From Apophysomyces variabilis (Eukaryota; Mucoromycota; Mucoromycetes; Mucorales; Mucoraceae), in contig MZZL01000381.1 of assembly GCA_002749535.1 (NCBI GenBank), positions 199,172 through 263,171 on the forward strand: a stretch of DNA of 64,000 nt, in the 5' to 3' direction. A model generated the notes under the pieces. That model had not been told where the DNA came from and did no database searches. It was given only the letters and a program-made list of their open reading frames with translations. Position 1 is the first letter of the stretch. Every line of letters starts with the position of its first letter. The translations under genes were made by a program, and so were the position numbers. Positions 1 to 12,100 of the stretch are shown piece after piece.

Positions 1-481
1 AATAAAATAAAAATGTTTGTTTTCTCTATATATAAGGCTAAGAAGTGTTGTTGTACATGATAAAGAAGTGTATTTTATTGGCTAAAATAATGAATGCAAC
101 GAAAAGAGCATCCAATCAGAAAGACTAGATAAGAATCATTAGCTTCAATAGCATGTATTGTTGTAAGCAAGTTAATCCAATAAAAGAGCTTAAAGAAAAG
201 AATATGGTCGAATAGAATTCTAATGTTAGTTGTTAAATGCATACAACTTAGTCCAATAGTATTAATGTAATTACGTCTGACACATACTGTTTTATCCAAT
301 TAATAACGGTATAGAAGGTGGGTAAAACGTGGGTAAAATGTGGGTAAAAGGTACGTTTTATCCACTTCTCAAAAGTTTTACCCACTGGGTAAAACGTGGG
401 TAAAATGTAAGTAAAATGTAGGTAATATTTGACATTTTACCCAGATTTTACCCAGGGTAAAACGTCCTTTCAACTGCAGTG
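1..481 (-). mobile_element. CACTG-type non-autonomous DNA element L (one end, cut by window edge)
   Basis: The right end at 481 reads, on the minus strand, CACTGCAGTTGAAAGG. This matches the right terminus of element K at 49106 (CACTGCGGTTGAAGGG). The body (about 1-230) is recognisably the reverse complement of K around 48170-48380, sharing an AT-rich stretch with the same order of short motifs. No coding region is visible. The other terminus lies outside the window. It interrupts the Helitron helicase remnant that starts at 482. A 3-bp target duplication cannot be tested here. Confidence 0.7.
305..470. repeat. Subterminal TTTTACCC / GGGTAAAA repeat array of element L
   Basis: About a dozen copies of GGGTAAAAYGT or its complement occur in both orientations just inside the L terminus. 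In DNA transposons of the CACTA type such arrays are usually transposase-binding sites; that role is inferred here. Element K has its array in the same place but built from another unit (GGTGGAAA). Confidence 0.75.
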
Positions 482-1405
482 ATGAGTATCATTCCACTCA
501 CACATGATTCTTAAGTTGGAGGCTTCAGTCACTCTTGACAGAGCGACATATAGCTGACTATGAGATAACATGGATTGCAGGAGGTATAAACCAACACGAT
601 TAAGGGTCTGACCTTGCGCTTTGTTGATTGTCATGGCGAATGCAGGCTTCACTGGAAACTGTCTTCTTGCTACACTAAAAGGCAAGTTGGTATCAGAAAC
701 AATGAGCTTGATTCAAGATATAGAAACTTGTGATCCTGCATATCTGCCAGTAGCAATTTTGGCGTCAATGATATGTGAATGTAGAGCTCAAATAATCAAG
801 CGCGTGCTATTGCAAAGGCCAGCCTTGGGATCAATATTGCATAAGAGCATGATCAGCATGTTGATTTTGAGATTAAGGGTATATGGTGGAAGAGCTAAGA
901 AAAATAGGTTCACTACTGGGGATTGGTGAACAGTAGATAAAAGTTACCTGCAGATGATAGTGAATTTAAAAAGTCCACAGGCACTTGATTCTGATGTTCA
1001 CGTTTGACAACAGTATCAGCACTGTTGTAAGCGCAGCTCATTCCTGGAAATAAATTGGTAATAATATTGTTGATCATGTCTACGTGGCGATCTTTCAGTG
1101 TAAGGATAGCACAATCAGTAAGAAGTTGGGTATCAATGGGAGGGATAGCATTGAGTACTGGGTAGTATATAGCAGCAATAAGGTTATTGACGTTTGACCT
1201 GGGTATGCACCACTGAGGGTTGAGGGAATATAAGCGGAATTTGGAACTGCATAAATAAGTGAGAAAATGATGAGATTCATATGATAGAAGAGTACATACC
1301 TGGTGGGACACGGTCATCACCAACATTCAAAAGGAACTCAGCAAAGTAACGTTGTTTCTGGGCATGCAGATCAAAGCCATGAAGGTTCTGGTAAATACAA
1401 ATCAG
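482..1405 (-). pseudogene. Helitron Rep-helicase, C-terminal helicase part (remnant)
   Basis: The minus strand encodes the end of a PIF1-like helicase as found in Helitrons. In order: a segment ending in FAEFLLNVGDDRVPPG (about 1305-1390); an exon with ILTLKDRHVDMINNIITNLF; a segment with INMLIMLLCNIDPKAGLCNS; and the final motif block FAMTINKAQGQTL followed by LYVALSRV (about 530-650). The exons are separated by short GT-AG introns, near 1255-1302 and near 928-960. At least one in-frame stop is present, and the C-terminus is cut off by element L at 481. The N-terminal HUH Rep domain is absent. A strongly AT-mutated copy lies at 59150-59985. Confidence 0.85.
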
Positions 1406-1440
1406 AAATTAAAAATATAGAGTGTACATACATATGCATG

Positions 1441-2131
1441 TGTCTCTCTAAGAATTAGGCTCAGCCCTTTGGGCCTCACTTTCTTTCACTGATTAACAAA
1501 ATGACACGGTGTGTATATGTGAATATGCGTGCATACATGTCTGTAGGTGAACGCATCTCTCCAAGAATTAGGCTTGGCCCTTTGGGCCTCGCTTTCTTTA
1601 TAGCGATTAAACGAAAAGACGCAGTGTATATATGTGAATATGCGTGCGTGTATGTCCATATGTGCACACGTCTCTTCAAGAATTAGGCTCAGCCCTTTGA
1701 GCCTCACTTTCTTTACAGCGATTATCACAAAAAGACACAGTGTGTATAAGTGAATATATATATGTGTGTGTGTGTATGTGTCCACGTGTCTCTCCAAGAA
1801 TTAGGCTCGGCCCTTTGGGCCTTGCTTTCTTTACAGCGATTAAAATGAAAAAGACAGTGTGTATATAAGTGCCTCTCTAAAAACTCGGCTCAAGAAAGAA
1901 ACTGGTAGACTAATTACAGCGCGTTTATGACAGGTGTGACGGAAGTACCCCTCGTGTAACGTACCTCCAAAAATTCATTGCAACCCCTTCAGGCCTTGCA
2001 ATTGAAAAGCAAAAGACAGTGTGTATGTCAGTGCACATATGCACGTTTCTGTGCAAGAAGTCAGCTTGACCCTTCAGGCCTCACTTTCTTTCAGCCATTG
2101 AAAAGAAAAAACAGAAAAAGAGTGTATGTGG
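1441..2131. repeat. Tandem array, unit about 113-118 bp
   Basis: The sequence AGAATTAGGC followed by a GGCCC-TTT-GGGCC-like hairpin recurs at 1451, 1564, 1679 and 1797, so the period is 113-118 bp. More diverged partial units occur near 1985 and 2060. Each unit also holds a GT/AT-rich stretch (purine-pyrimidine alternation, e.g. 1748-1785). The array resumes at 5321 after the hAT insertion. No protein is supported; open frames here are by-products of the repeat. Confidence 0.85.
2124..2131. repeat. 8-bp target-site duplication GTATGTGG, left copy
   Basis: GTATGTGG stands immediately before the left hAT terminus and is repeated exactly at 5313-5320 immediately after the right terminus. Eight bp is the standard length for hAT insertions. 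Confidence 0.9.
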
Positions 2132-5100
2132 TAGTGTTCTGCAAAAGAACCAAAGAACTGGAACCAAACTGGAACCAAACTGAAAAAATCAGTTCGATTC
2201 TTTCCTAGAACCAAACCGGAACTAAGGTCAGTTCTTTATAAAGGAACTGAAGAACTGAAGCCATTTTTCACTTAGACTAATTAGCACAATTCTGAATCAG
2301 ATCCAGTTTATTCAAAAGAAAAGGATGACCAAGATTCTAAAAGCATTAACTGTTTTATAACATGTGGGTCTAGTCGATTATGTGTGTAGGGAAGTAAAAA
2401 GCGCGATGCTGAAAAGCATCGTTCAGATGGCGTTGACGTTGCTGGAACAGCTAAATATTGTGCCGCCATGTTAGCAAGATTTGGCCATCAATGTGACTGC
2501 ATCTGCCAGTATACCAATTCCAAGGCTTTGTTACCTCCTGTAGTAGGAGCGCAGATTTTCTCTGAAATGTAATCAGCTAGTTCATCTGACATATTCAGCA
2601 TTCCATACAAGTCATAAAGCTCCTTTATCTTTTCATCAACCACAGCTTCAGCCTCTCCTCTTTTTGGAAAACTGGACCAAGTGTCCTTCACCATATTCTG
2701 GCTAAGGACCTGCCATTCTTCCTCCCAACTACTTCAATACCACCATAAGAACTTCATATGTGGGTCTATTGCAGTGGCAACTGCGTAGATGTGCGTATTA
2801 TCCATTTTGCAGTAATACTTTTGCAGCTTTTTTAATCTAATCCCAGCAGCGTTTCACAATTTTCTATAGTTCTGAGTATCAGCTATGAAATCTTCTAGTG
2901 AGTCTATGAGCTTATTGTAAAATAAGATGCTTGTATTGATCGTTGCATGGGATTTGCTTGCAGAAACACGTTTAGTCACAACATCAAACATATGGAGCAG
3001 ATTCTTCACTTGATCAATGCATGTCCACTCGTGGTCCATAAGTTTATAGTGATTTAGCTCTGGCAAACTGGAACACATTGCCATGTAAGCATCCTTCAAA
3101 ACTACTGCATGAGCAAGCATTCAGAACGTCGAATTCCAATGGGTATGAACGTCGCTTATAAGTATGAGGTTGGGGCACTTTTTATTTAATTGAATGCGCT
3201 TGAATTTTTCAATCCATTGAGGTGAGGATCTGGTAAGTAGTTATTTAGCGAAGATGAAAATGAATGCGCATTTGTACCTTATCTTGTTAATGCCTTTTTG
3301 CAGTTTAATGATGACATTTGTCTCCATGGATTCACATTCATTATTAAGTTCATCCTCAGTCTCTGGTGCTTGTGCTGATAGGCCGATCTTCAGTATGTCT
3401 TGGACAGCCAAGTTGATAATATGACCCAAGCAAGGTATATGATGCAACTCTGCTTGGAAAGGCTAGTTTTGCAAGGGATTATAAGTATACAAAAATTATA
3501 TGATTAATTTAATTACCCATCCATTTTCTATAGCGCGTGTTTCTATAACCTGTGTCATTTTTAGCATGTTTGAAGCATTATTGCTAGTTATAGTAAAGAG
3601 ATTTTCACACAGATCAAACTTTCCAAGGATTGTTAAGAATGCTTCTGCCAGATTTTCTCCAGTATGTAGACCGTTTAGAGGCTCAAAGCCCAACCATAAT
3701 TCTTGCATCATCCAAGTTGATGTGGAAATCTAATGACTTGTAACCCCAAGGAATTCTTGATGAAAAGGACTTGTCCAAGAGTCAATGGTACAGGATATCA
3801 TTGGTATTTTGCTCAACAAAGTGGCAACCTTGTCCTTATAATGGAAATACTACTCTCTGGTCTATTTCTCTATAAGTTAAACATGTATGGATAAGATGGA
3901 AATAAAAACCTTTTTGGTAACTGTATCTGCCGATGGAAGCTTTACTGAATCAACCGTTGGTGCTGATTGTGCCATTTCAAGTAATGTGTGTAGTTCCTCA
4001 TTTTTGCTGATATTGAATGGTAGCTTAGCCTTCATAAGGAATTTGACAAATTGCTTATGAAACTGCACTTTGTCAAAAGTTCGAAGTCATTTTGTGCCAA
4101 TTAGAAACTTGTTGAGAGCACCAAGAACCCGCTTATTTTTGCCTGCATGAGGGCTATGATCTTTGGTGACATTGTGCTTGACGCGTAAATGTTTAAGTAG
4201 TCCAGATGTACACGACTGGTTTGCTGCAAAATGCTTGCCACCACATCCAGGAAGAAGGCATTGAATCCAGCTTTTCCCATCTTTATCAATGAACTGCTCG
4301 CTATACTTGAATTTTAAAATCCAACTACCCTTGGCCTCGTCATTATCAATATCAGTTGAAACAGATTCTTGAGACTGTGTATCCAGCATAAAGGATCCAG
4401 ATTCCCCTAGGTCAGTGCCTGAAGCCATAGAGTCTAGCGACATCACAGATGACTCTCGTGCTATCGACATACGTTCTGTCATTGCCTGCTGACAAAGGTT
4501 AATCGAGACAGGCCACAATAAACGATAGTAATTTTACCCTATCTGAGAGAGCACCTCAAGGATCTCTGGAAGATTCACTGCGTTCGAAAACCATTATAAG
4601 TGTTAGAAAATCATATTGAAAAAGATATTAACCTTTTATTGTAGGAGACTTCTCAGTATTTATACTATTTGTCAATTCAGCGTTTTGACAATTAAAGTAC
4701 TTAAAAGGTTGACAGCTTTGCTTCAAATGATAATACGGCCTATCTTTCTAAAAGAGGAGCAAGGCCGATGAGCTCATTGAATAGATCCTACAGCTATCCA
4801 TTTTGGGTAACTTCTATGGCCTTTTGCTGCTACTGCGCGAAGCCAAAACAGGGATACAGTACGTACGTCATCTCACTTACCATGTCCAGCGCATACCATT
4901 TGCCTGATTTACGACCATCTCCATAGAAATTCATTAATGACAAAATGCTCATTTCATCATCTGAATTAGAGCGCAAAACCAAGGCTCATCTTAGCCAACT
5001 GAAATGAGTGAAATGCCAAGCTAATCTCAATGTAAAACAGTTTTTGAACTATGATGACTGTATTTTCTACAGAAGATATTCTCTTTTCACAATAACCACA

Positions 5101-5312
5101 TTATGTATAGGTTTTATACTCCTTGGCTTTCCAGTAAAAAGGTTCCTATATAGTCCTTTTCTTTTGTTTTCCCAAGTTTTAGTTTGATTAGGTCGGTTCA
5201 GTTCCTCGGTTCCTCAGTTCTTCTCAGTTCAGTTTGGTTCGGTTCCTTCACTGTGATGGTTCGATTCAGTTCTGCTGAAGAACTGAGAAGAACTGAACTA
5301 TATGGAACCCTA
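2132..5312 (-). mobile_element. hAT DNA transposon, 3181 bp
   Basis: The termini are imperfect inverted repeats: TAGTGTTCTGCAAAAGAAC on the left and, read on the minus strand, TAGGGTTCCATATAGTTC on the right. Both are followed by arrays of GAACTGA/GGTTC subterminal motifs (2150-2280 and 5190-5310). Perfect 8-bp duplications flank it. It encodes a broken hAT transposase on the minus strand. It landed inside the 115-bp tandem array, since array sequence is found on both sides. Confidence 0.92.
2308..4518 (-). pseudogene. hAT transposase (BED zinc finger, RNase H-like core, hATC dimerisation domain), broken
   Basis: Reading on the minus strand, the N-terminal part (4518-4087) carries a BED-type zinc finger with CLLPGCG, then LKHLRVKH. 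The middle (4068-2854) contains fragments of the RNase H-like catalytic core. The C-terminus (2480-2308) has the hATC signature: LANMAAQYLAVPATSTPSER, then CFS and a final LESWSS. The frame is broken by several stops, for example TGA before the hATC block near 2485, and by gaps between open segments that may be introns or decay. The gene fills the element from terminus to terminus. It is not expected to make an active enzyme. Confidence 0.9.
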
Positions 5313-5558
5313 GTATGTGGGCTCAGCCCTGTGGCCCTCACTTGCTTTGTATTTGTCTCTCAGCTCAACAGTGATCATTCTGATCCAATCAATGCCCTTT
5401 TTTCTTCCAATCAAACTCTCAGAACCTTATTTTTTCATCCAATGATATCTTCAAATTCCCACTTTTTCGCCCAACTAAAATGTGATGAGTTCCAAAATTA
5501 GGATGTAATTTTTTAATAAGTGTTTTCTTTTAATTTATTAAAACGGATAGGATGAGAT
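5313..5558. other. Target duplication plus end of tandem array and AT-rich spacer
   Basis: 5313-5320 is the right hAT duplication. 5321-5355 continues the 115-bp array unit (GGCTCAGCCC motif). 5356-5558 is AT-rich with no recognised feature; the open frame across it starts inside the hAT terminus and has no family resemblance. Confidence 0.6.
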
Positions 5559-8500
5559 CACTATAACTATATGGTCCTTTGATACTATGACGCTTGGTGT
5601 GATGGAATGTGATTGGGGCATTACATAGTTAATTGGGACAACTTTATAAGGTAGAAGTATGACAAGGATGAGGCAAAGTTTACTAAAATAATTTATAAGT
5701 CAAACAAAAAATAACAACAAGGAAATAGAGAAAAAGGAAGAAAAGAAAAAAGAGGAAAGAAAAGACTATGTAAGCAATACCAGAAAGAAGTTGGCAGTGG
5801 GGGAAAAAAAAAGGTTGTGACTACCCAAGGGAGCTGAGGTTGCTGAACTTAAACCTTCTGTTAGTTTTTCCATACAGCCAAATAATATGAAACTGTGTAG
5901 TGAAATTCACCTTTGGAATCAACCCAGCAGCTTCGTTTAACCTCCCAACGTCAACAACCTTCAGCATCCCAGAATCAGACAGGTTCTTGATGAGGACCAG
6001 AAACTGATCATGTTCTTGCCAAAGATTTCAGTAGAAACGCACAACAGCCAGAATCTGCTTGTTAGTGTCATGTTGATGGTAAATAAAAAATTGTGTTTCA
6101 CCAACAAACACTTCACGATGTTCTCGTCCAGACCAACTAAATAAAGATTGAAAACGTGTAAGGCATTGTATGATAAAACGACCGGGCATCTTACCTCATC
6201 TTGGTAAACTCATATATAGCAAGTGAGTTATATCTGTTCGATCCATGTTGGCAGTCATGGAGTTTACTGGCATAAACGCAGCTATCTTTCCATATGCGAC
6301 CGGCTAACAGGAAGTGTGGATGTAGTTGTGAAATAACATCATCTACCAGCATACTTGCTTCAAACTTGTGGTGACTCATCCAGAAACTGGCTAATGCGTT
6401 TCACAGCATATCTCCTGTGATGCCCTCTATTCTGGGAAATGAATGCAGGTTGATTTCTTTATAGTAAGGTCTCCATATCTATGGTTTAGTGGATTTTGAT
6501 ATTGGGGACAGATAGGATAACTCATCATATGGTACTGACTGTTGCAATTGTAGATGCATACGTTCTATGAAATGGAAAGCTGCCAGCTTCTCAATAAGAT
6601 TGCTTGCGTTTTGTCCTGGGGCGGCTATTGATCGGATCATCTTTTTGTACAGACCGTTGGTACGTTCCATACAGCATGCAGAAAAGGAACGTAGAGGGCC
6701 AAGATTGCGCAATGTACTGGCAATATGCGAAAGGTAATGTTGCATGATGGTAAATACCAGTGGTCTAAGTGTTCCTTTGCCATTGTTGTAGTGCGCCAAC
6801 AGGAAAGACTGCCATTCACAAATGTTTCTAAATGACGAAAAGAAGGTATTAGATACAGTATATATTTCTATACAATAACATACCGTTCAACAGTACTCAG
6901 ATCTGCTGCACTAATTTCCTACTGCAAACTTATTTGACAAGCCAGGATCAATTTCAGAACTGCAAAACGGGTCTCATCTTGCTCCAGGCTGTCAACTATG
7001 ATGGTAGAAACAACGTACAAAAGGAAGTTTAGCCAGTTGACTGCCCGGTAATGGCCTGAATCAGTTGCTATATTATTCTATTTACCCTGAAATGCAGTAG
7101 GCATATACTGGCAAGAGCTCTATACTGTATCTCCAATCATACGCAAAGTGATACCTGTCTTTAGCTTGAAAGGATATTGTTCTGTGATCGTGTTGTTACC
7201 AAACTTTTGTTTATCATTGAGCAACAAGTTCCACAGAAGTCTTGCTAATCCATGCCTGAGCAGATGCATCTCATTGAGCCCAAAGAACAAAGATCCTATG
7301 AACAATCATAGGTGTGCAAATGGAACTGGCGCCCTGATACCTCTATCCTATTGATATTGCAAAGGTGATATGACAGCTTGTCAGCATCTTATGCCTGATC
7401 TGTGCTGAAGCAAATGCAATGTACCTTATCACCTTGTTTGTACTGCTCCACCAATCACATGGTAAAAGTTTGCTGTTGGTTCAGAATGAAGTACATGCCA
7501 GTCGTCTTTTTTCCTCAATCAAACATTGTCAACAGCTATACATATGTGAAAAGGTGGCATGATTGCAAAGACTGGTGGCAGCAGGAATATCATCAGTGGC
7601 TAGTAGCAGGTGAACTCTTGCCCTGAATCGCGTACCATCCAGTAACTTAACAACCATACCATCATTTTCCAATTGACGCAGCTCATGAAGCGTAGGCTCA
7701 AGGAACATCCACAGGTCCCTTAGGTTTCTTGAACTAAGAGTGATACTAATTTGAAGCATATTATGATTCTCATATCTGTGCATGGTAAGGATCTTAAAGT
7801 TAGCATAATTACTTAATTCAAATCTGATACTTACCAAATAGAGGAATCAAAGTTGAGAACAACAAGATGCAACATTGTCAAAGAAGTTTTGCTCGTGTTA
7901 AACGGTTGGAAGCCATTGATGTACAACGTCAGGGTGATGTCGTGCATTCCTTTGAACAGGTCCTTATCGTGGCATAGCGATTGGTATACTGTCCTGTCAA
8001 AGATGTCCCTGTACATCCCTTCCTTGTTCTGGAAATTATGGCGGTAGGACAGGAGCTTGCGCATCTCCTCATCACCAAGCATGCGAGCCAGCTGTCCAGC
8101 AATTAAAAGGATCTTCATTGTCTGCACTGGCTGCAAAATGGGTTTGCCATTTGCCTGGCGCTTGTTAGATTCCTTGTATCAGCTTTCTTTGCATTCATTG
8201 CAGACAGTCTTAGGTTCGTCTTTCATATACAAGATACAACCGTTATGACATACGTCATATATCTTCAGCTGTACATCATATTCTTCTTTTACCAGCTTGT
8301 TAGACAAGTAGTAACTGAGCAGAGGGCAGTGTTGCTGATTCCGATCTACATGTTGGTAAGAAACGTGAAATGTACAATGAAATGACACTAACCGTTTTGC
8401 ACAATTTCAAGGAATTCATTGAAGATCTTCACCATGTTGTCATAAGCTTTATGAGAGATGTTGAAGCTGACTGCGGCCATGTAAAGTTTGACGCTCATGC

Positions 8501-8658
8501 ATTCTGTGTACGTCTAAGAAGTGTGTTTCTTGTACTTAAATGTATGGGTACTGTCGTTCATTTCATCAGAACAAAGATCCATAGGATCAGAGTCGACTAT
8601 TTTGCATATCAGTAAGTGCAGAACATGCTTTTATTGCTTACGGTTCTCGCTTTCCATA

Positions 8659-9106
8659 TGTTGTATTTGATATATTTTTATTATATAACGATCATATACA
8701 TTCACTTATTACCTTGTTTCCTCTAATAAAGCAATCATTGCGGTCTTATACAAACTTCTGGTATAGTCTCTCTATCTTATAATTGGTGTGACAAGACAAG
8801 TACAATGATTACAATCTTAGCAGGAACACAGTGATTTGTCATCGTCTCTGAATTCTCTTATTTAAACTCAGATAGACAATAACATCTTAACAAGCACTTA
8901 TTATCAATCATTATCAATCCACCATGATTACTCAGAGCTTACGCATCCTCTGATTAATAAGATATCTGACTAAGCATCCAGACAGTATAAATATTAGTAG
9001 TAGAGATTGTTAAAACCAGTAATTGGACTTTTGAATAAAACGATATCCAAGAGTCTCAAAGTATCCTTCTGATCCCTTTATCTTTATTTCTCTCTTAAAT
9101 ACTTCA
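8659..9106 (+). repeat. 5' LTR of Ty3-1 (448 bp)
   Basis: TG...CA termini, same length as the 3' LTR. It contains a TATAAATA box at 8986-8993 and, 65 bp downstream, GAGTCTCAAAGTA (9051-9063), which is complementary to the bases just after the LTR. Confidence 0.95.
8986..8993 (+). promoter_or_regulatory. TATA box of the Ty3-1 LTR promoter
   Basis: TATAAATA in the LTR, upstream of the conserved AGTCTCAAAG segment. The F and G LTRs have TATAAATA in the same relative place (about 32774 and 60724). Confidence 0.7.
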
Positions 9107-9126
9107 TTTTTTACTTTGAATACTCT
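9107..9126 (+). promoter_or_regulatory. Probable self-priming primer-binding site of Ty3-1
   Basis: The bases directly after the LTR (TTTTTTACTTTGAATACTC) do not start with TGG as expected for a tRNA 3' end. Their complement, GAGTATTCAAAGTA, nearly equals LTR bases 9051-9063 (GAGTCTCAAAGTA), with eight contiguous matches TCAAAGTA. This fits Tf1-like self-priming, where the mRNA 5' end anneals behind the LTR. The role is inferred. Confidence 0.55.
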
Positions 9127-9159
9127 TTTTTTTTTCTGACACCCTCTACCACCTTTATT

Positions 9160-12100
9160 ATGTCTATCCAATCTTCCCCTGTTGTTTCTCCTACCGTTGA
9201 TCCTATCCATGAGGACTCATCTACTATCTCAGCCATTCCACAAGTTTCCCTGGCTAATGGTGACATTTCCACTGCTATGGAAGATGTCCAGGGCGACATT
9301 CTGGCTCCTGCTTCTTCAAAGAAGCAAATTAACCTTCATGATACAGCGTCCTCTGCTCACGCTGATCCTGAAGCCAACTTGCACTCAATGGTAAATCATT
9401 ATCAAAGTAAGTACAATGCACTGATCGCTTATTACCATGAAGTGCTTACCTCCGCTGGTCCTGAATTGCTCAAGACCCTTCTCAGCGATATTCAAAACAC
9501 AAAGGCCATCCTGCAGCAGTTCCGTACATTGCTGGATGATGAACGTTCCACTTCAAGCACTGGTTCTGTAGTTCAAGCAGTGCATACTGTGTCTAAGGTG
9601 TCACCTCATATTTCATACCAAGATATTCCCATTTTTCAAGTCCGTGGTTCCCAAATCTGGCGTCCCAAACAGGAGGTGTTTGATTCTGTAGAGCACTTCT
9701 TGCATACATTTCAAAAGGTTCTTAAGGCTATGGACGTTGACCTGGACCAAGATTGGGAGAAATGGCTTGACGTGGCCATTTATCACAACTATAATCCCTG
9801 GTTTGAGTCAAACCTTGCCAACCACAACTATACCTGGAACCAGGCACGCAAGATCTTCCAGCAACGGTTTGATTCACCAGACCGCATGATTGCTATGGCA
9901 ACTGAAGCATACACTATGCTCATACATAAAAATGAAACTGTCATAGATTACGGCACTCAATTCTAAAAGGCATACCATGCAGGTGGCATTGCTAATAGTC
10001 AAGGTTTAGCTCTTCATTTCCTGGCCTCATTGCTGCCCAACATCTGCGAAAACGTTCAAGTAGCCTGGCATGGTAGATTTGGTAAAGAACTACCACAAAC
10101 GATGAAATTAGTGCTGGAAGTCGCACATGCCATTTCAGTACACAAACGATCATACCAACACCTGGAGAATGACAATGGCGAAATTTATTCCCGCTCAGGT
10201 CCAAGTCGTCACAAAATGAAACATTCAACAAGTTTGTCAAAGTCCTCCTCACCTCAACACCAAGTTGTTGGTTGTGACTTCCACGGTCCCAAGGCTCACC
10301 ATTCCACCATGGAATGCAAGCTACGTGCGCAAGAAAAGGAGAAGAAGAAGGCTGACTGCATTTACTGTGGACGTCCTCATGCACCCGGACACTGGTGCAA
10401 AGAATACCATGACCACAAGAAAGCTGAAAGAGAAAGAATGACGAACAATACTGTGCGAGCCGTCACATGCACAGATTTTGTACACCCAGCTGATGACATT
10501 GAGAACTTGGATCAGGTGATGACCAATCTTGAGATCCAAGCCAGCAATTTGGGTAAGTCTTGCAGATACAGCAAAAGAGAACCACAAATTTCCAATCCAT
10601 TCTCACTCACAACTCCTATTATTATTCAGGATGAGCATATAACTGGCTTGGTTGACACTAGTGCTGAATTTTCAGCCATTAGTTTAGATTTGTGTAATAA
10701 AAAGTCTTGGGAAAAAATCCCTGTTAAAGGACAACTTAACTTTGCTAGTCGCGGACATTATACTGATAGAATCGGTATTACTAAACCATTACAAATTCAA
10801 TACAATAAACGTGTTGTTTCCCATTCTTTTGAGATTATGGATCTTCCTCAAGGAATAGATATACTTCTGGGATTTGACATCATGCCCAAACTAGGCATTG
10901 CCTTAATCGGTTTAGCCACTAAATGGGATGATTCCAAGCAAAATTCCAATAATTCAGATAAATTAATTGACATCCCAGAACCAAACAACTCTCCTGCTGG
11001 GACCACCAAGGAGCATGCCACATTCATGACTGCAATCTAACCATATGTCAAAGCAAACGAAGCTATTCCAAAAACTTCGTTTTGCATGGTACCTGAATCT
11101 ATTGTTAAGTTGCCAACTCCCACAGGACAATGTGCTTATCAACGACAGTATCCTATTCCATTTAAGCTAAAGCCTGTCATTGACGAGGCAGTGAAGACAT
11201 GGCTAGAAGAAGGTACAATCATACGTGCACCTGTCAATACTGCTTGGAATAGTCCATTGACATTGGCAGACAAAAAAGACGTATATGGTAATAAAACTGG
11301 TAAACGCCCTTGCCTTGATCCCCAACACATCAACCGTTTACTGCCTGATGACAAATATCCATTACCACTCATCCAAGACATTTTTCATTCACTCAACAGT
11401 TCCAAAATTTTCACTACATTGGACCTTAAAAGTGCTTTTCATCGATTTAAGATTCATGAAAATGACCAACATAAAACTACATTCACTTATAATGAACTAC
11501 AGTACATGTTCCAAGGTTGTCCTTTCGGTCTCAAACCCTTATCTGCCAAATTCCAATGAGTTATGGCACTCATCTTTATCGATATGCCTTTTGTGAAAAC
11601 TTTTGTCAATGATGTGATTGTTTATTCCAGAACAATGGCTGAACACATTTCGCATGTACAAGCTATGATCTATAAGCTTACTAGTGTCAATTTGATCCTG
11701 AATCCACACAAATGTCATTTTGCACAACAATCAGTATACTTGTTAGGCTTTTGCATTAATGACCAAGGTGCTTCTCTGAATCCTCGCAAAGTCACTAATG
11801 TTCTCGATTGGCCTACTCCCAAATCCAGACATGACATCCAACGATTTCTTGGAGTCATCAATTATTTTCACGAGCATATCCCCAATGTAGCAAAACTGAC
11901 TGCTCCATTAGATGCATTGCACAATGCTAGACCTCTTCAGGATTTATAGACAGCACACCATCTGGAGCATTTCAATAGTTTGAAACAGATGCTCTCCACC
12001 CGTCATATCTTGCACTATCCTGATTTATCACAACCTTTCTTCGTTGCAACAGACGCTTCTAATTATGGTATTGGCGCTGTTCTTTACCAGTAGATCGATA

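Noticed and set aside
1476..1797. Overlapping ORFs of 60-100 residues on both strands
   Set aside because: They are products of the tandem repeat and of alternating GT/AT tracts; the translations are low complexity.
5184..5501. 105-residue plus-strand ORF
   Set aside because: Begins inside the hAT terminus and runs out of it; translation reflects repeated GGTTC motifs.
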